Source of the DNA: an uncultured Lachnospiraceae bacterium
GTDB lineage: Bacteria > Bacillota_A > Clostridia > Lachnospirales > Lachnospiraceae
Length of the DNA: 9,676 bases
Reading direction: 5' to 3'
Assembly (NCBI GenBank): GCA_902795985.1
Contig: CADBNG010000201.1
Location: 1 to 9,676, forward strand
Shown: piece by piece, positions 6,244-9,676 of the stretch
Layout: each line of letters opens with the position of its first letter
How positions within the stretch are numbered: position 1 is the first letter of the stretch
The notes under the pieces: generated by a model
The model's input: the letters and a program-made list of their open reading frames with translations, nothing else
Databases searched by the model: none
Told to the model about the DNA's origin: nothing
Position numbers and translations under genes: made by a program

Positions 6244-7323
6244 ATGACCCATCCGATCCTGGGCCTTTACAGCCCGGAAACCGGCGGCAGAACGGATTGT
6301 TTTTCCGCGGAACGAATGATCCGTGCCGCGCTGCGAAGAAAAATGGAAGCGGTCCTGATCGATTTTCCGGAGCGAAGGCCGGACGCAGAAGAAGTACGGA
6401 AGCAGCTGCGGCGGATCCTTCCTGAGCTTGAAGGAAAGATGAGACGGTACATCTCCTGTTCACTGAACGGCAGCGCCGGCATCGCGGACTTCCGTGCCGC
6501 GCTGGAGCAAAAGCTGAAATGGCTGGGATTGTCCCGTTCGGAAGGAATCGTATTCGGCCCGGTTTCCGGTCAGATGCTGGCACGGCTGAAAAAAACAGGG
6601 TTTGCTGCTTTCCTGCAAGAGGAAAAATCCGGCGGCCGCTTCACGGAGAGCTGGCTTTGGATTGCGGGCCGTTCGGAAGTTGTGGAAGAGGCCGCACGCG
6701 CTTTCCCGGATCTGACCGGGGTCCGCTTTTGCTATTCGCCGCTGGATCTGCTGGACCGGCCGGGGTCCTACGGATATGCGGCCGCGAAAAACGGCGGCCT
6801 TTCCGTAATGATTTCCGGTGCGGACCGGGCGGGAAACCGTCCGGAACTGAAGGCAGCCTGGGAAAAAAACGGCCGCAGCGGAACGCTGGAAGATCAGCTT
6901 CTGCTCTGGATGGCGCAGATGCGCAAAGATCTGAATCTCGTGGTGGAGCCGTCTTCCGAAGAAGAAATGGAAAGCCGTTTGTCGGCCGTACAGGCTGCAG
7001 AAACCGGGGAGATGAGCGTCCGGGAAAAACTGGCGCTTAATGAACTGAAGGACGTCCTCCGGGACAGCAGCAGAATCCGCTGTTCAGCCTGCGGCTGCTG
7101 CATGCCCTGCCCGTACGGCGTCGATATCCCGGGAATGATGGCCGCCTGCATGGAATATGCCGAACCCTTCGGCCGGGCGGCGGCAGAGGAATATCTGCAG
7201 CTGCTGGAACTCGACCAAAAAGAATGCCGGTTCTGCGCAAGATGCGTGGAACAGTGCCCGAGAGGCAACCGGATTCCCGATTATATCCGGGAAATCCGCG
7301 GAGAGGACCGGAAACCGCAATGA
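6244..7323 (+). CDS. Degenerate aldo/keto reductase-like protein with two C-terminal 4Fe-4S motifs
   Basis: The protein has 359 residues. The C-terminal part matches the ferredoxin-like tail of iron-sulfur aldo/keto reductases. C280, C283, C286 and C289 (CxxCxxCxxCP, with an extra C285) are followed by GVDIP; C328, C331, C334 and C338 (CxxCxxCxxxCP) are followed by RGNRIPDYIREI. The region before it has the order of an AKR barrel, for example AAAKNGGLSVMISG near 179-192 and LEDQLLLWMAQ near 215-225. The catalytic tetrad is not recognisable. LIDFPERR (38-45) keeps an Asp but has no partner Tyr, YISCSLN (69-75) has no Lys, and IVFGPVSG (102-109) has no His. It may be an electron-transfer or structural partner and not a reductase. 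The start follows GGGAG and a gap of 14 bases after the bicupin, which suggests co-translation. Confidence 0.75.
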   Translation: MTHPILGLYSPETGGRTDCFSAERMIRAALRRKMEAVLIDFPERRPDAEEVRKQLRRILPELEGKMRRYISCSLNGSAGIADFRAALEQKLKWLGLSRSEGIVFGPVSGQMLARLKKTGFAAFLQEEKSGGRFTESWLWIAGRSEVVEEAARAFPDLTGVRFCYSPLDLLDRPGSYGYAAAKNGGLSVMISGADRAGNRPELKAAWEKNGRSGTLEDQLLLWMAQMRKDLNLVVEPSSEEEMESRLSAVQAAETGEMSVREKLALNELKDVLRDSSRIRCSACGCCMPCPYGVDIPGMMAACMEYAEPFGRAAAEEYLQLLELDQKECRFCARCVEQCPRGNRIPDYIREIRGEDRKPQ

Positions 7324-7334
7324 ACATAATAATC

Positions 7335-7353
7335 GGTCAGACTGACCATTTTT
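7335..7353 (+). promoter_or_regulatory. Short dyad followed by five T between operon genes
   Basis: GGTCAG-A-CTGACC (7335-7347) is a perfect 13-base palindrome, and TTTTT follows at 7349-7353. As RNA it gives only a 5-bp stem with a 3-base loop, a weak terminator at best. As DNA it could be an operator. It lies in the 54-base gap before the HapK-like gene and could lower or control that gene's expression. Confidence 0.35.
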
Positions 7354-7377
7354 CATGAAAATGAAAGGAGAAAATCA

Positions 7378-7686
7378 ATGCCGAAACAGATCATTCTTTA
7401 TAATCTTGCTGATGGAATTACCAAAGAGGAGTACCAGAAGTATGTGGATACCCGGAAAGGACCGTTCTTCGTCGGTCTTCCTTCCGTCAAAAAGTATACC
7501 CTGATGGAGATCGCTGACGAGGGAAGCCCCTGGAAGTATGCGGGCATCGTGGAAACCGACGATCCGGCCGGACTGCAGGCAGATACCCAGTCCCCGGCCT
7601 TCGGCGAATGGCTGCAGGAGTGGATGCCGAAGGTGAAAGACGTTCAGATGATGTTCGGATTTGAAGTGTTCCAGGGCGGCAAATAA
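7378..7686 (+). CDS. Small HapK/EthD-like dimeric alpha-beta barrel protein
   Basis: This is a 102-residue soluble protein. The pattern is strand (QIILYNLADG), helix (TKEEYQKYVDTR), strand (SVKKYTLMEI), a short strand (KYAGIVETDD), helix (PAFGEWLQEWMPK) and a final strand (MMFGFEVFQGG). This is the layout of the ferredoxin-like dimeric barrels, and it looks closest to the REDY-like HapK proteins. Those act in or beside prodiginine-type pathways in other bacteria, but the fold is also used by many unrelated small-molecule enzymes, so the name gives no substrate. AAAGGAG lies upstream of the ATG. It is the third gene after the bicupin and the iron-sulfur protein, and a short dyad precedes it. 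I am fairly sure of the fold and unsure of the subfamily. Confidence 0.65.
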   Translation: MPKQIILYNLADGITKEEYQKYVDTRKGPFFVGLPSVKKYTLMEIADEGSPWKYAGIVETDDPAGLQADTQSPAFGEWLQEWMPKVKDVQMMFGFEVFQGGK

Positions 7687-7701
7687 GTCCCGAAAACCCC
7701 A

Positions 7702-7786
7702 GCAGGACAGCAGGACGCTTCCCCTGGACACGGGGACGTTTCCCCTGTCCGGAAAAACGGACAGATGAAACGTCCCACCCCTGTCC
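7702..7786. repeat. REP-like nested palindrome with an internal 21-bp direct repeat
   Basis: GGGACGTTTC (7733-7742) pairs with GAAACGTCCC (7767-7776). Inside it CTGTCCG (7745-7751) pairs with CGGACAG (7758-7764) around GAAAAA. Outside it GGACA (7726-7730) faces TGTCC (7782-7786). GGACGYTTCCCCTG is also repeated at 7713-7726 and 7734-7747. The text resembles dispersed repeats that I recall from Firmicute intergenic regions. The folded element could also shield the 3' end of the upstream operon mRNA. Confidence 0.65.
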
Positions 7787-7802
7787 TTGTCTTTTGCGCG
7801 GC

Positions 7803-7831
7803 TTGAAAAAGACGGAAGGAAGGTGTATAAA
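7803..7831 (+). promoter_or_regulatory. Sigma-A type promoter upstream of yitT-like gene
   Basis: TTGAAA (7803-7808) and TATAAA (7826-7831) are separated by exactly 17 bases, a near-consensus promoter. Transcription should begin near 7838. The resulting RNA would meet a strong intrinsic terminator at 7861-7890 before the YitT start codon. Confidence 0.6.
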
Positions 7832-7860
7832 GGGTATATAAGAGGAAGAAATTCCGCATC

Positions 7861-7890
7861 AAAGCAGGGTATTATGCCCTGCTTTTTCTT
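7861..7890 (+). terminator. Intrinsic terminator just before the YitT gene
   Basis: AAAGCAGGG (7861-7869) pairs perfectly with CCCTGCTTT (7877-7885) around a 7-base loop, and TTCTT follows, making a classic T-rich tail. It ends 25 bases before the YitT ATG. It would end transcripts from the bicupin operon, and also those from the promoter at 7803-7831 unless it is read through. Confidence 0.8.
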
Positions 7891-7915
7891 CGGTAAGGGA
7901 AAGGGGCATTCGGAA

Positions 7916-8812
7916 ATGAAAAAAGGATGGAAAAACCGCGTGAAGCAGTCTCCGGCAACGGATTATATCCTGATCGTTATCGGGACGGGATTCATGGGCC
8001 TGGCGGTCAATCTGTTTTTTAACCCGGCGTCCATGGTTCCGGGAGGGTTTACGGGACTGGCCATGATGGCCAACCGGTTTTCGGCCGCTTATCTGCCGGC
8101 GGAGATCCCGGTGGGCGTGATGAATATCCTGTTCAATATTCCGCTGCTGATCGCGGCGATCCGAATCCGCGGGTGGGGGTTTATCAAACGGACGGTTTTC
8201 GGGGCGCTGATGTATTCGGCATGGATGCTGGTGATTCCGATGAAAGATATTGTCTCCGGGGACCTGACGATTACGGCCCTGGCAGGAGGAGCGCTGATCG
8301 GCGTCGGCATCGGCTTTATTCTTCTCGGGAAAGGGACCACCGGCGGGACGGATACCGTAGCGGCGCTGATCCAGAAAAAGTTCCCGTATCTGGATACCGC
8401 CGGGATTTATCCGATCCTGGACGGCATCATTATTCTTGTCGCCATTTGGGTATTCGGCATCCGCCCGTCTTTATACGCGGTGTTCAGCGTCATTCTCTCG
8501 GGAAGAGTGGCGAACTGGATCCTTGGAGGCATCCGGGGACACGTCAACCAGGTGTTTATTATTTCAACGAAGTACGCGCGGATTGCGGAGAGAATCATGA
8601 ACGAGCTGAACCGGGGAGTGACCCTGGTGCATTCCGACGGAATGTACACCCGGGAAAAGAAGCCGATGCTTCTGTGCGCCGTTTCCAAAAGACAGACCGT
8701 GGACCTTCGCCGTATTGTATACGAAGTGGATGAAGGGGCTTTTGTCATCCTGTCGGATGCGAAGGATATCCGGGGCGAGGGCTTTAAGGAAAGCATGACG
8801 GAAGAACTGTAA
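7916..8812 (+). CDS. YitT family membrane protein (DUF161 plus DUF2179)
   Basis: The protein has 298 residues, typical for YitT proteins. Residues about 15-215 carry five or six membrane segments with family marks NPASMVPGGFTGLAM, IPVGVMNILFNIPLL, GKGTTGGTDTVAALI and PILDGIIILVAI. The C-terminal 80 or so residues (HVNQVFIISTKYARIAERIM, then GMYTREKKPMLLCAVSKRQ) are the soluble DUF2179 domain. The transport or other role of this family is not established. I chose ATG 7916 because AAGGGG lies nine bases upstream and the membrane domain begins soon after. The same open frame extends back to 7787, but that part runs through the terminator and has no family resemblance. It converges on the nitroreductase gene and shares a terminator with it. 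Confidence 0.92.
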   Translation: MKKGWKNRVKQSPATDYILIVIGTGFMGLAVNLFFNPASMVPGGFTGLAMMANRFSAAYLPAEIPVGVMNILFNIPLLIAAIRIRGWGFIKRTVFGALMYSAWMLVIPMKDIVSGDLTITALAGGALIGVGIGFILLGKGTTGGTDTVAALIQKKFPYLDTAGIYPILDGIIILVAIWVFGIRPSLYAVFSVILSGRVANWILGGIRGHVNQVFIISTKYARIAERIMNELNRGVTLVHSDGMYTREKKPMLLCAVSKRQTVDLRRIVYEVDEGAFVILSDAKDIRGEGFKESMTEEL

Positions 8813-8830
8813 AAGAATCCGGTTCAGCAA

Positions 8831-8862
8831 AAACGCGCCGAAGACTGCTCTCCGGCGCGTTT
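8831..8862. terminator. Bidirectional terminator between yitT-like and nitroreductase genes
   Basis: AAACGCGCCG (8831-8840) pairs with CGGCGCGTTT (8853-8862), a perfect 10-bp stem with a 12-base loop. On the minus strand it ends in five T, so it serves the nitroreductase gene well. On the plus strand only three T follow before GC-rich sequence, so it is weaker for yitT. Confidence 0.75.
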
Positions 8863-8895
8863 CGCGCATTATCACCGGACATTTTGCCCGGCAGA

Positions 8896-9411
8896 TTAAA
8901 GATACTTCACCACTTCTTCTGCCGGCCGGCAGGGCTCGTGGAGCGGGCCGGGCCGGGAGTCTTCGGCCGGATAGCCGAGCGTCATGAACAGGACGCTCTT
9001 TTCGTTTTCGGGAATTCCAAGGGCTTTTTCCAGTTCGCTGTTGGGGAAAAAGTTGCACCAGCAGGTGCCGAGCCCCAGATCTTCGGCTTCCATCATGACG
9101 TGGGTCGCGACAATGCTGACGTCCTCGATGCCGGAGCGGATCCCTTCTTCCAGCGGATTGTGCCATTCCTCATCAAGGGAATAGGTGAAAACCAGAAGGG
9201 TTTTTGCTCCGAAGGTGCAGGGGGAAAGCGCCGCCACCTTCGCGACCGCTTCTTCGCTCTGAAGTACATAAATCCGCTGCGGCTGGATGTTTTTGGCGGT
9301 CGGCGCCGCCATTGCCGCTTCAATCAGCAGATCAATCTTTTCTTTCTCCACCGGACGGTCGTCGTATTTGCGCACAGAGTATCGTTTTTTGGCCAGTTCG
9401 AGAAAATCCAT
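8896..9411 (-). CDS. Nitroreductase family FMN-dependent oxidoreductase
   Basis: The protein has 171 residues, the usual length for the short nitroreductase family proteins of Firmicutes. They hold FMN in a homodimer in the cytoplasm and reduce nitro compounds, quinones or similar acceptors with NAD(P)H. The N-terminal RYSVRKYDDRPV (residues 10-21) is the FMN-phosphate motif (Arg, Ser, Arg). AAMAAPTAKNIQPQRIYVL follows, and the second half has the helix DVSIVATHVMMEAEDLGLGT and then ATGUs expected GYP near 147-149. AAAGGAA precedes the ATG at the usual spacing, and an extended -10 promoter lies upstream. The true substrate is unknown. It does not appear to be linked in an operon with its neighbours. 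Confidence 0.93.
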   Translation of the reverse strand: MDFLELAKKRYSVRKYDDRPVEKEKIDLLIEAAMAAPTAKNIQPQRIYVLQSEEAVAKVAALSPCTFGAKTLLVFTYSLDEEWHNPLEEGIRSGIEDVSIVATHVMMEAEDLGLGTCWCNFFPNSELEKALGIPENEKSVLFMTLGYPAEDSRPGPLHEPCRPAEEVVKYL

Positions 9412-9458
9412 TTCATTTCCTTTCCGGATCCCGCGGATCCTTCGTTATTTTAAATAAT

Positions 9459-9467
9459 ATTATAACA
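9459..9467 (-). promoter_or_regulatory. Extended -10 promoter for the nitroreductase gene
   Basis: Read on the minus strand, TG-T-TATAAT covers 9459-9467 with a perfect -10 hexamer and an extended TG. No recognisable -35 lies 16-18 bases upstream, which is usual for extended -10 promoters. The predicted start is near 9452, about 40 bases before the ATG. Confidence 0.55.
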
Positions 9468-9487
9468 TAAATGAAGACAAACATCGC

Positions 9488-9516
9488 TTGCGATTTCAGA
9501 CAGTTCCTGTTAGGAT
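9488..9516 (+). promoter_or_regulatory. Promoter for the ABC transporter gene
   Basis: TTGCGA (9488-9493) and TAGGAT (9511-9516) are 17 bases apart, with TGT directly before the -10 as an extended element. Transcription should start near 9523, giving a leader of about 60 bases before the ATG at 9582. It is divergent from the nitroreductase promoter and does not overlap it. Confidence 0.5.
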
Positions 9517-9581
9517 AGAGAAACGACCGGCGGACGCAAAAAGAAACGCCGGAAAACAAGAAAAAACGGGAGGAAGACCCG

Positions 9582-9676
9582 ATGCTTGAACTGAAAAACA
9601 TTTCCTTCGGCGTGGACGACGAAGGAGAAAAAAAAGAGATCATCCGGGATATCAGCCTGACGATTCCGGACGGAAA
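9582..9676 (+). CDS. ABC transporter ATP-binding protein, N-terminus only (cut by window edge)
   Basis: Only 31 codons are present. The opening MLELKNISFGV, then KEIIRDISLTIPDG, is the first beta sheet of an ABC ATPase domain; the Walker A motif would lie just beyond the window. GGGAGG ends eight bases before the ATG, which fixes the start. The insertion DDEGEKKE between the two strands is acidic and basic, and resembles stand-alone clostridial ABC ATPases with a SufC-like look. With so little sequence neither the partner permease nor the substrate can be named. Confidence 0.75.
   Translation, partial: MLELKNISFGVDDEGEKKEIIRDISLTIPDG

Noticed and set aside
7702..7786. CRISPR-like repeats
   Set aside because: There are only two short direct copies 21 bases apart, inside a palindrome, with no spacers of regular length and no cas genes.
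7787..7915. 43-codon N-terminal extension of the YitT protein
   Set aside because: It begins with TTG inside a REP-like element, encodes no family sequence, and includes the intrinsic terminator. ATG 7916 has its own ribosome binding site.

Overview
This window looks like chromosomal DNA from an anaerobic, moderately GC-rich Firmicute of the Clostridia type. The reasons are strong AGGAGG-like ribosome binding sites, sigma-A style promoters in AT-rich gaps, and the gene families present: a clostridial tandem Mop protein, an AGCS symporter, DUF1653, YitT, and a small nitroreductase. I see no rRNA, tRNA, CRISPR array, phage or IS gene. This is inference from sequence style; the species cannot be named from the window.

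Layout. (1) Positions 1-90 hold a terminator-like hairpin downstream of a molybdate-binding tandem Mop gene on the minus strand (88-504). (2) A compact divergent promoter region with several dyads (505-647) separates mop from a LysR-type regulator (648-1553, +). This is followed by a sodium:alanine/glycine symporter (1648-3060, +) and a small DUF1653 protein (3191-3463, +), with no obvious terminator between them. (3) A convergent MocR/GntR-aminotransferase fusion regulator lies at 3492-4889 (-). Its aminotransferase half has lost the residues that hold PLP. (4) Divergent from it, after a gap carrying three CGGWGAAAAAA repeats, is an apparent operon: a two-domain cupin (5120-6229), a degenerate aldo/keto-reductase-like protein with two C-terminal 4Fe-4S motifs (6244-7323), and a 102-residue HapK/dimeric alpha-beta-barrel-like protein (7378-7686). 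(5) A palindromic REP-like element (about 7702-7786), a good promoter and a strong intrinsic terminator precede a YitT-family membrane protein (7916-8812, +). (6) A convergent nitroreductase (8896-9411, -) shares a bidirectional terminator with yitT. The window ends in the first 31 codons of an ABC-transporter ATPase (9582 onward, +).

How the parts may work together. The most distinctive unit is 3492-7686. It is a predicted regulator built on an aminotransferase fold that probably cannot bind PLP, facing an operon in which a metal-type bicupin is next to a reductase-like protein. That protein keeps its iron-sulfur ligands but lacks the aldo/keto reductase catalytic tetrad. Two degenerate enzyme folds side by side, with a candidate three-repeat operator between them, suggest an uncharacterised small-molecule sensing or redox module. 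Its substrate cannot be read from the sequence. The left-hand part (Mop, LysR, symporter) looks like ordinary molybdate handling and amino acid uptake.
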